The notes beneath the pieces were generated by a model that saw nothing but the letters and a program-made list of their open reading frames with translations, ran no database searches and was not told the DNA's origin. The translations under genes were made by a program, and so were the position numbers. A stretch of 14,695 nt of DNA from an uncultured Collinsella sp. (GTDB lineage Bacteria > Actinomycetota > Coriobacteriia > Coriobacteriales > Coriobacteriaceae). Shown here one piece after another: positions 1 to 6,056 of this stretch; position 1 is the stretch's first letter; each line of letters begins with the position of its first letter. The DNA lies in assembly GCA_934654625.1 (NCBI GenBank), contig CAKUGM010000041.1, positions 1 to 14,695 of the forward strand, given 5' to 3'.

Positions 1-26
1 GCCCTTGGAGCATCCGCTCCAAGGGC
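1..26. terminator. 10-bp perfect stem-loop at left edge, possible terminator
   Basis: GCCCTTGGAG, a 6-base loop (CATCCG), then CTCCAAGGGC form a perfect 10-bp hairpin. No T-run follows on the plus strand, and the minus-strand downstream side is outside the window. It may end a gene lying to the left, but neither strand nor function can be fixed from here. Confidence 0.45.
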
Positions 27-122
27 TGCTGCATAAGAATGCATAAGATACAGGCCTATTTGCATAAAAAAATGGCGCCTGCAAATTCAGAAGCCCCAAA
101 TTGCAGCGCTCATGCTCCAAAA

Positions 123-304
123 TGGTGGAAAAATCAAAATATGTACGATGCAGTCGTCTTCCCCACGCCCCCTAACCTTTTCAAGCAATTCCCTGAAGCC
201 CTATGAACAGCGTTCATAGGGCTTCAGGGAATTATTCGTCGTCTTGAACGTTATGCAGACCAAATGGAGAAGCTCCAATAGTACATATTTTGATTTTTCC
301 ACCA
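123..304. repeat. 182-bp element bounded by 24-bp perfect inverted repeats
   Basis: Bases 123-146 and 281-304 are exact reverse complements over 24 bp (outer end TGGTGG, inner end ATGTAC). They flank 134 bases whose centre holds an independent 22-bp perfect hairpin. The two palindromes are nearly concentric (centres about 213.5 and 210), so the whole unit could fold into one long interrupted structure. It carries no transposase and no obvious target-site duplication. It could be a MITE-like non-autonomous element, a dispersed intergenic repeat or a processed RNA; the sequence alone does not decide between these. Confidence 0.55.
187..233. terminator. 22-bp perfect hairpin with 3-nt loop (terminator or cruciform)
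   Basis: The arms 187-208 and 212-233 are exactly complementary, with loop AGC at 209-211. The stem begins AATTCCC and ends GGGAATT. There is no long T-run outside either arm, only AATT inside the stem ends, so classical intrinsic termination is possible but not clear-cut. The stem is much longer than the other terminators in this window, which run 12-14 bp with wobbles or mismatches. Confidence 0.5.
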
Positions 305-471
305 GAAGTTAAGCGTCAACATGCATTCAGCGCACCAAGGGATATCAAAAACGGCAACATTGAATTCGTTCTCAACATTTCGCGAAGGAAATGCTCGATA
401 TGATGCGCATTCGACAACCTGGCGCCATGTCGGAACCCAATAGCGCGAAAGCACACCGCACTCTTATTCCC

Positions 472-477
472 TATAAT
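472..477 (+). promoter_or_regulatory. Candidate -10 box for tcdA-tatD
   Basis: A perfect TATAAT lies 44 bases upstream of the tcdA start codon. The expected -35 position (around 449-454, AAGCAC) matches the sigma-70-type consensus poorly, so this is a candidate only. Its placement would give a leader of roughly 35-40 nt ahead of the AGGAGG at 510-515. Confidence 0.4.
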
Positions 478-521
478 ATCGGTAGTTAATTCGAAACGAT
501 TCTCCATCCAGGAGGCTACGC

Positions 522-1313
522 ATGCCAGACAGCGCCACAGCCGCAGAAACCCGCGACACCAAACTCGAAATCATTATGGGACGGCCCGCGCTCGACAAGC
601 TCGCTGCGTCCACCGTACTCGTACTCGGCTGTGGCGGCGTAGGCTCTAACTGCATCGAAGCGCTCGCTCGCGGTGGCGTAGGACACTTTATCATCCTCGA
701 TAAAGACATCGTCGCCCCCAGCAATATCAACCGCCAGGCAATCGCCTTTCACAGCACTATCGGACGTCGCAAAGTCGACGTCATGGAAGCGATGATCAAA
801 GACATCAACCCAGCAGCAACGGTCATCAAGCGCACCGAGTACATTCTTCCCGAAAACATCGACGACTTCTTCGCCAGCGTCCTTGAACAGGCAGGCGGCA
901 AACTCGACTACGTAGTCGATGCGATCGACACCATCTCGGCCAAACTCTCGATTGCCCTCTATGCCCAAGAGCACGACCTGCGCCTCGTGAGCTCCATGGG
1001 CGGCGGAAACAAACTGCACCCCGAATGCCTGCACTTCTCCGATATCTTTAAGACCGTTCGCGACCCCATGAGCCGCATCATGCGCAAAGAGTGCAAAAAA
1101 CGCGGCATCAAATCGCTCTGGGTGCTCTCGAGCAGCGAGGAATCGGTACGCACGCGCCCGCGCGACACGGCAGATATCCACGAGCGCTCCGAGCTCGGCA
1201 CGGCGAGCTTCATGCCCCCCATCATGGGTCAGATGATAGCCGGCGAGGTTATTCGCCGCATCTCGGGCGTGGGGTGCGAAAAGGTGCGCCCGGACGGCGC
1301 CGTCATAGGATAG
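522..1313 (+). CDS. tcdA: tRNA threonylcarbamoyladenosine dehydratase (ThiF/MoeB/HesA-fold E1-like enzyme)
   Basis: This 263-residue protein matches the TcdA/CsdL/YrvM family, which uses ATP to cyclise t6A37 in ANN-decoding tRNAs to ct6A in the cytosol. Visible motifs are the nucleotide-binding GCGGVGS at 36-42, the acidic-strand block DKDIVAPSNINRQ at 60-72 with the NxNRQ typical of the family, VVDAIDT at 131-137, and SSMGGGNK at 157-164 followed by the conserved KTVRDP-type segment. The length is usual for the family and there is no C-terminal rhodanese or ubiquitin-like extension. The start is set by AGGAGG at 510-515, six bases ahead of ATG. It is followed after 5 bases by the TatD-family gene, whose Shine-Dalgarno overlaps this stop, implying co-translation. 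A generic ThiF-family adenylyltransferase is the alternative call, but the KTVRDP block favours TcdA. Confidence 0.88.
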   Translation: MPDSATAAETRDTKLEIIMGRPALDKLAASTVLVLGCGGVGSNCIEALARGGVGHFIILDKDIVAPSNINRQAIAFHSTIGRRKVDVMEAMIKDINPAATVIKRTEYILPENIDDFFASVLEQAGGKLDYVVDAIDTISAKLSIALYAQEHDLRLVSSMGGGNKLHPECLHFSDIFKTVRDPMSRIMRKECKKRGIKSLWVLSSSEESVRTRPRDTADIHERSELGTASFMPPIMGQMIAGEVIRRISGVGCEKVRPDGAVIG

Positions 1314-1318
1314 CGACG

Positions 1319-2092
1319 ATGCACCTGTTCGATATGCACTGTCATCTTGGATTGATGGCTAACGGCGAAGAGGTGGCCCAGCAGGCAAAATCCTGTGAAC
1401 TTACGCTCCTGGATACCGGAGTGCTCCCCTCTGAATTCACGGCAGAACAACACCGCCATGCGGCCAACGACTCCGTACATGTTGCCTGCGGGCTGCACCC
1501 TTGGTGGATTACGGATGCGCTAGAAGATGCCGAGATAGAAGAGCTTATCGAGCGAGCCGGCCGCTATCCGCTGGTCGGAGAGGTCGGACTCGACTTCTCA
1601 AGCACACATGCGCAAACCGCTGCACGTCAAACGCAGGTATTCGAGCGCCTGGTAAAGGCATGTTCTACCAGTAAGATCGAGGGCCGACTTTTCTCGATTC
1701 ACGCCGTGCGGTCGGCATCGATTGCGCTCGACATACTGGAAGCTCACGATATGTATCGCCAGGCCAACATTGTTTTTCATTGGTTCTCTGGTACGGGTGA
1801 AGACCTTACGCGAGCGCGTAGACTCGGCTGCTACTTTTCGATTAATGAGCACATGCTGCAAAGCCGTCGAGGACGCGCCTACGCAACGCAAATCAAAGAA
1901 GAGCATCTGCTGCTCGAAACTGATTTTCCCCTCAAACCAAACGCTGTCTGCTCGTCTAAAGATATCCGCAGCTCACTTGAAGCGACCCTTGGAGAGCTCG
2001 CTCGTTTGCGCAAGACAAGCAAGCAGGCACTGGGCGAAATCACTGCGCAAACCAGCGAGAAACTCCTTACCGCCGCGACCATAGAGCGCTAG
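1319..2092 (+). CDS. TatD-family metal-dependent hydrolase
   Basis: This 257-residue amidohydrolase-superfamily protein has the TatD fold. All expected metal and catalytic positions are present: HxH at H7/H9 (DMHCHLG), E88 in VGEVGLDF, H128 in SIHAV, H154 in VFHWFSG and D202 in LLETDFP. TatD proteins are two-metal 3'-5' exonucleases or deoxyribonucleases linked to DNA repair and RNA quality control; the exact substrate here is not visible. The open frame extends upstream to 1091, but that part overlaps tcdA out of frame. The ATG at 1319 is chosen because the protein then begins at the canonical first strand and AGGA (1307-1310) sits 8 bases ahead. It forms a two-gene unit with tcdA and converges on a HAD gene with only 10 bases between stop codons. 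It is somewhat divergent from textbook TatD. Confidence 0.85.
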   Translation: MHLFDMHCHLGLMANGEEVAQQAKSCELTLLDTGVLPSEFTAEQHRHAANDSVHVACGLHPWWITDALEDAEIEELIERAGRYPLVGEVGLDFSSTHAQTAARQTQVFERLVKACSTSKIEGRLFSIHAVRSASIALDILEAHDMYRQANIVFHWFSGTGEDLTRARRLGCYFSINEHMLQSRRGRAYATQIKEEHLLLETDFPLKPNAVCSSKDIRSSLEATLGELARLRKTSKQALGEITAQTSEKLLTAATIER

Positions 2093-2107
2093 CGAAACCA
2101 CGCTAGC
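2088..2107. terminator. Small stem-loop spanning both convergent stop codons
   Basis: GCTAGCG (2088-2094), loop AAACCA, then CGCTAGC (2101-2107). The tatD TAG (2090-2092) lies in one arm and the complement of the HAD-gene TAG (2103-2105) in the other. There is no T-run on either side, so it would be a weak bidirectional terminator at best. Confidence 0.35.
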
Positions 2108-2786
2108 CGTTGAGAACCAAGTGCTCCCCCACGCTCAGCACATCGGAAATCTGATCGACGATGACATCTGCCTCTGCCTGGCTGAATCCAAAGCGCTCCT
2201 CGCGCTTGGCGACCACCGTTAGCCCTGCCCGGCATCCCGCCTCGATGCCATAGAGAGAATCCTCCACACAGCAGCACTCATGTGCATCTAGACCCAGCAC
2301 CTCAAGCGTATGAAGGTAAATCTCGGGGTTTGGCTTGCTCTCGCGAAACTGCTCGCCCGAGACAACCGTCTCGAAGGAACGAGACAGCCCGCACTCATCG
2401 AGCGCCTGGTTGATGCTTCCCAGTGGAGAAGACGAAGCGAGCGCGCAGCGAATCCCATGATCGGCAAGGATATCGAGGGTTTGCGGCACACCGGGGTTCA
2501 AAAGCTCTCGATAGTCCATGCTGCGCGTCGCGGCCCAATCGTAATAGACCTTTCGAACGCGCTCGGCATCAATCTGGCCGTGCCCCGCGCGCTGCCACCA
2601 GCACTGGATCGTCGAGAAGAAATTTTGCGACGAGTTGCCCACCATCCGGCGACGCTCGTCCTCCGTCACGCCCAAATCGAACGTATCGCTAAAGTCCGCG
2701 AGCTCGTGGTAGTAATACCACTCAGAATCAAACAGCACGCCATCCATGTCGAAGATAACGGCACGAAACGGCACGTTGAACGTCAT
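2103..2786 (-). CDS. HAD-superfamily (subfamily IA) sugar-phosphatase-like hydrolase
   Basis: This 227-residue protein shows the complete HAD core: motif I FDMDGVLFDSE with nucleophile D13 and D15, motif II in the ALASSSP segment, the motif III lysine in ESKPNPEIY, and motif IV CVEDSLYGIEAG. An alpha-helical cap lies between motifs I and II. This arrangement is typical of the beta-phosphoglucomutase/phosphatase group, which acts on small phosphorylated metabolites in the cytosol; the substrate cannot be read from sequence. The frame continues upstream to 3017 inside pgi, but ATG at 2786 is preferred because GGAAGGA lies 7 bases ahead and the protein then starts just before the first beta-strand. 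The pgi terminator sits directly upstream, leaving almost no room for a separate promoter, so expression probably depends on readthrough or a promoter within pgi. Confidence 0.82.
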   Translation of the reverse strand: MTFNVPFRAVIFDMDGVLFDSEWYYYHELADFSDTFDLGVTEDERRRMVGNSSQNFFSTIQCWWQRAGHGQIDAERVRKVYYDWAATRSMDYRELLNPGVPQTLDILADHGIRCALASSSPLGSINQALDECGLSRSFETVVSGEQFRESKPNPEIYLHTLEVLGLDAHECCCVEDSLYGIEAGCRAGLTVVAKREERFGFSQAEADVIVDQISDVLSVGEHLVLNG

Positions 2787-2802
2787 GCTCTGTTCCTTCC
2801 AT

Positions 2803-2835
2803 AAAAAAGGGGCCCGGAGATGCTCCCCGAGCCCC
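2803..2835 (-). terminator. Intrinsic terminator of pgi
   Basis: On the minus strand a 12-bp GC-rich stem (2824-2835 with 2809-2820, two G-U wobbles) with loop GCA is followed directly by six U (2803-2808). It begins 15 bases after the pgi stop codon and ends 16 bases before the next start codon. Confidence 0.8.
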
Positions 2836-2850
2836 GATCGAAACGCCCGA

Positions 2851-4542
2851 CTAGGCGCGATGCTTGTGATAGAAAGCGATAAGCGCCTGCGTGCTCGCAT
2901 CCTGCTCGGCAAGGGCCTCGTCGTCGTGGAAGGCAACGGTGATCTCGCGAGCGAGCTGCTTGCCAAGCTCGACGCCCCACTGATCGAAGGAGTCGACGCC
3001 CCACACCGTACCCTCAACGAACACGATGTACTCGTAGAGCGCTACGAGGGCACCCAGCGAATGCGGCGTCAGGGCCGTGCCCAGAATAGAAGTGGACGGC
3101 TTGTTGCCAGCGAAGCAGCGTGCGGGAACAATCGGCTCGGCCGTGCCCTCGGCACGCACCTCGTCTGCCGTCTTGCCGAAGGCCAGGGCCTTGGTCTGCG
3201 CCAAGAAGTTGCCCAACAGCAGCTCGTGAGTATCCTGCTCGCCGTCCTTCAGGGGATTCTCGGTATTCACGAAGGCGATGAAATCGGCGGGAATCATGCG
3301 TGTGCCCTGGTGAATCAGCTGATAGAAGGAGTGCTGGCCGTTCGTGCCAGGCTCGCCCCAGAAGATCTCGCCGGTATCGCAGGAGACGGGGCTACCATCC
3401 CAACGTACGCTCTTGCCGTTGGACTCCATGGTGAGCTGCTGGAGATAGGCGGGGAAACGGTGCATGTACTGGTTATAGGGCAGCACGGCATGCGTCTCGG
3501 TGTGCCAGAAGTTGGAGTACCACACGTTGATCATGCCCATGAGAGCAGGAACGTTGTTCTCGAGCGGAGTCTCCTTGAAGTAGACGTCCACATCATGGAA
3601 TCCACGGAGGAACTCCTCAAAGACCTCACGGCCAAAAGCAACGATGAGCGACAAGCCCACCGCAGAGTCGACGGAATAGCGGCCGCCGACCCAGTTCCAG
3701 AAGCCAAACGCGTTCTCGGGGTCGATGCCAAACTCCTCAACGCGGTCGAGCGCGGTGGAGACGGCGACGAAGTGCTTCTTGATGGCATCGGCGCGGCTGG
3801 CATCGGAGCCGTCGATGGCGCCGCTGCGCTCAAGACCCTCAAGCATCCAGGCCTTTGCCTCGCGAGCGTTGGTAAGCGTCTCGAGAGTCGTGAACGTCTT
3901 GGAGACGACGATTATGAGCGTGGTCTCGGGATCGAGGAAACGCAGCTTCTCGGCAATGTCATTGGGGTCGATATTCGACACATAGGTGCAATCGATGCCA
4001 GCGTTTGCCAGGGGCTTGAGCGCCTCGTAGACCATGACCGGGCCAAGGTCGGAGCCACCGATGCCGATGGAAACCACATGCTCGATCTTCTTGCCCGTGA
4101 CGCCCGTCCAAGCACCGCTGCGCACCTTCTCGGCAAAAGCATACATACGGTCAAGGACGTCGCGCACGTCGCCCACCACGTCCTGGCCGTCAACCGTCAG
4201 AGAGCCGCGGTCGGACTCAGGAGCACGCAGGGCGGAATGAAGCACCGCGCGGTCCTCGGTCGTGTTCACATGCTCGCCGGCAAGCATCGCGTCGCGACGC
4301 TCCTCGACATGCACCGCGCGGGCCAAATCGAGCAACAGTTCAAGCGTCTTCTCGGTGATCAGGTTCTTGGAGAAGTCGAAATGCAGCTCGCCCATATCGT
4401 GCGAAAACTTGGAGACGCGATCGGGGTCTTCGGCAAACGCCTTCTTGAGGGTGAAGTTTGCAGCGATCTCTTTTTGATGTTCAACAAGTGCGGCCCACTC
4501 AGGGGTCTGCGTTGCATCGACAGGAGCAGAAACAACAGGCAT
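2851..4542 (-). CDS. pgi: Glucose-6-phosphate isomerase
   Basis: This 563-residue full-length Pgi interconverts glucose-6-phosphate and fructose-6-phosphate in cytosolic glycolysis and gluconeogenesis. It resembles the long E. coli/eukaryotic-type isomerases rather than the ~450-residue Bacillus type. Visible features are the [11 protein letters not shown] phosphate-binding loop, [11 protein letters not shown], the first PGI signature region [13 protein letters not shown], the catalytic glutamate region [30 protein letters not shown] carrying the catalytic histidine, and the second signature [13 protein letters not shown] at 519-531 with catalytic lysine K528. The start ATG has a strong AGGAGG (4548-4553) five bases upstream. 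A 139-base gap separates it from the upstream Fe-ADH-fold gene, and a strong terminator follows it, so it probably forms its own unit or the end of one. Confidence 0.97.
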   Translation of the reverse strand: MPVVSAPVDATQTPEWAALVEHQKEIAANFTLKKAFAEDPDRVSKFSHDMGELHFDFSKNLITEKTLELLLDLARAVHVEERRDAMLAGEHVNTTEDRAVLHSALRAPESDRGSLTVDGQDVVGDVRDVLDRMYAFAEKVRSGAWTGVTGKKIEHVVSIGIGGSDLGPVMVYEALKPLANAGIDCTYVSNIDPNDIAEKLRFLDPETTLIIVVSKTFTTLETLTNAREAKAWMLEGLERSGAIDGSDASRADAIKKHFVAVSTALDRVEEFGIDPENAFGFWNWVGGRYSVDSAVGLSLIVAFGREVFEEFLRGFHDVDVYFKETPLENNVPALMGMINVWYSNFWHTETHAVLPYNQYMHRFPAYLQQLTMESNGKSVRWDGSPVSCDTGEIFWGEPGTNGQHSFYQLIHQGTRMIPADFIAFVNTENPLKDGEQDTHELLLGNFLAQTKALAFGKTADEVRAEGTAEPIVPARCFAGNKPSTSILGTALTPHSLGALVALYEYIVFVEGTVWGVDSFDQWGVELGKQLAREITVAFHDDEALAEQDASTQALIAFYHKHRA

Positions 4543-4575
4543 ATGGTCCTCCTTTTGCGAGCCGGCCTAGGCCTT

Positions 4576-4597
4576 GCCGCGAAACCGATGTCGCGGC
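4576..4597 (-). other. Stem-loop in the pgi leader
   Basis: GCCGCGA (4576-4582) and TCGCGGC (4591-4597) pair perfectly around an 8-base loop, about 35 bases upstream of the pgi start. There is no U-run, so it looks like leader structure rather than a terminator. No known riboswitch class is recognised. Confidence 0.3.
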
Positions 4598-4657
4598 ACT
4601 CGCGCCCAATGAGACGATGCCTCCTATTTTAATGCAACCAGACCGCACATATGGCAG

Positions 4658-4677
4658 CGCAAAGCTAAGACTTTGCG
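4658..4677 (-). terminator. Weak stem-loop after the Fe-ADH-fold gene
   Basis: A 7-bp stem (CGCAAAG with CTTTGCG) and 6-base loop lie just downstream of the stop at 4682-4684. No U-run follows on the minus strand, so termination would be inefficient and readthrough into pgi is possible. Confidence 0.3.
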
Positions 4678-4681
4678 AACG

Positions 4682-5893
4682 TCACGCAGCGACGTCCGAA
4701 GCCTTCGGATGACCGCTGAGCGCAACCAGAAGTTGATGTCCCTCTTCCTCGGTAAGATGCTCGATGACCTGCGAATTTCCCACTTCGACCGCCTCTTTGG
4801 CCAAGCCGGTGCCCTCGATAGCCTCCTCAAGATCTTGCCCCGTAGCCCCAAGCTCCGCAAGGGTGCGGGGCAGCTGCAGCGCCGTAAGATAATTACCCAG
4901 GCATTCGATGCTTGCGCGAGCGTCTTCGGTCTCGTTCCCGCGCGATGCCAAGCCCCACACGCGCTGGCCAAGGCGAGCGATCCGCGCCGCATCGCGCTGC
5001 AAAACGAGCGTCAAGACCGGCGGCAAGACGACGGACAGGCATGCTCCCAACGGCTTTTCCAAGCGCGCGGAAAGCGTAAGCGCGATCTCGCGGCTCACGG
5101 GGTGCGAAATATGGCCGGGCATGCACATATTGTTATGTGCCATGCACGAGGCCCACATCAGGTCTGCGCGGGCGCGCACATCGGCAGGATCCGAGAGCAC
5201 AAGCGGCGTCTCCTCGACGATCGCGCTCAAAAGTCCCTCGATCAGACGGTCGCTCACACCTGTAGCCTGGGAATCCTCAAGATACAAGCCAAACAGATAA
5301 GCCAAGGTCTCACAGATGCCGCACGATACCTGATACGCAGGCAGCGTCTCGGTAAGGACGGGGTTGAGCACCGAAAACGAAGGAATCAAAACGTTAGACG
5401 TCGCCTCCGCAACGCCTCGCCCGCCATCGAGTGACAGTACAGACGTGGCCGAAGCTTCCGAGCCCGAAGCCGCCGTCGTGAGCACGCAGCCGATAGGCAG
5501 CGCGTCGTCGAGCAACGCCTTCCCGCAAAAGAAATCGAGAACGTCTCCGCGATAGCGCACACCTGTGGCAATCGCCTTGGCAACGTCAATCACGCTGCCG
5601 CCGCCGATGGCCAAAATAAAATCGACCTTCTCGTCACGTGCAAGATCGATGCCCTCATGCACCAACTCGAGTTGCGATGCGGGCCGCACGCCCGAAAGCA
5701 CGACGTAATCCAACAAAGCTCGATCGAGCGAGCCGCGAACACGCGCAAAAAGCCCCGAGCGCCGCGCGGAGCCTCCGCCCAAGACAATAAGCGCCTTGGT
5801 GCCCGAGAACCGACTTACCAAACGGCCGACCTCAAGCTCGGCATCTTCGCCAAACTCAAAATGCGTGGGTAGGCAATAACTGAAACGATCCAT
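4682..5893 (-). CDS. Iron-containing alcohol dehydrogenase-fold protein with a degenerate metal site
   Basis: This 403-residue protein spans the whole Fe-ADH/butanol-dehydrogenase fold. The Rossmann-like N-domain is intact: YCLPTHFEFG at the start, AIGGGSVIDVAKAIATG with GGGS at 97-100, and LTTAASGSEASATS at 138-151. The C-terminal helical domain aligns with normal spacing, but the metal ligands do not survive. Aligned by eye to FucO, D196 becomes E195, H200 becomes Y199, H263 becomes R268 and H277 becomes L282; the neighbouring catalytic H267 becomes L272. Normal Fe2+/Zn2+-dependent alcohol oxidation is therefore doubtful. The length shows no truncation or frameshift, arguing against simple decay. 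The start could be ATG 5893 (SD AAGGG 9 bases ahead) or ATG 5899 (only 3 bases); I chose 5893. It lies between the ABC-F gene and pgi. Confidence 0.85.
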   Translation of the reverse strand: MDRFSYCLPTHFEFGEDAELEVGRLVSRFSGTKALIVLGGGSARRSGLFARVRGSLDRALLDYVVLSGVRPASQLELVHEGIDLARDEKVDFILAIGGGSVIDVAKAIATGVRYRGDVLDFFCGKALLDDALPIGCVLTTAASGSEASATSVLSLDGGRGVAEATSNVLIPSFSVLNPVLTETLPAYQVSCGICETLAYLFGLYLEDSQATGVSDRLIEGLLSAIVEETPLVLSDPADVRARADLMWASCMAHNNMCMPGHISHPVSREIALTLSARLEKPLGACLSVVLPPVLTLVLQRDAARIARLGQRVWGLASRGNETEDARASIECLGNYLTALQLPRTLAELGATGQDLEEAIEGTGLAKEAVEVGNSQVIEHLTEEEGHQLLVALSGHPKASDVAA

Positions 5894-5934
5894 GAGCATA
5901 AACCCTTCTTCGCCGCAGCCACTAGCAATCATCA

Positions 5935-5947
5935 CATACTGAGTATG
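5935..5947. promoter_or_regulatory. 13-bp palindrome, candidate operator
   Basis: CATACT-G-AGTATG is a perfect 6-bp inverted repeat around one base, 41 bases upstream of the Fe-ADH-fold start. Its size fits a small dimeric repressor site, but no regulator gene is nearby and short palindromes arise by chance. Confidence 0.25.
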
Positions 5948-6056
5948 CAGGGAAGAGGGGCCCTTAGAGACACGATTGGAGAGCGTTAACGCAAGCGCAC
6001 GCAAGCATTAATCGGCGTGAAACCCGCTTGAAACGATGGGGTTTGAGGCAGAAAGG

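Larger units (their letters stand above)
27..521. other. Gene-free region rich in inverted repeats upstream of tcdA
   Basis: No credible coding region is seen in these roughly 495 bases. The two short minus-strand open frames (251-454 and 316-507) overlap the repeats, lack ribosome binding sites and show no recognisable family. Visible contents are three TGCATAA copies at 30, 40 and 61, a 24-bp perfect inverted repeat (123-146 with 281-304), a 22-bp perfect hairpin (187-233), and near the right end a -10-like TATAAT (472-477) and the tcdA ribosome binding site (510-515). The region is visibly more AT-rich than the neighbouring genes. Confidence 0.6.

Noticed and set aside
251..507. Two short minus-strand frames in the left intergenic region
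   Set aside because: They overlap the inverted-repeat arm, have no ribosome binding sites and have odd composition (many Trp, Asn, Tyr) typical of translated non-coding DNA.
1091..1318. Upstream extension of the TatD-family frame
   Set aside because: It overlaps tcdA out of frame and adds an Arg/His-rich stretch not found in TatD proteins; ATG 1319 has a proper ribosome binding site.
2746..4632. Long plus-strand open frame (628 codons) opposite pgi
   Set aside because: It is the antisense shadow of a well-conserved pgi gene with GC-rich codon use; the translation matches no family.
5900..6004. Upstream start for the Fe-ADH-fold gene at 6004
   Set aside because: It adds about 37 residues with no family match, and no ribosome binding site was seen; the family normally starts near the F-Y-x-x-P-T segment.
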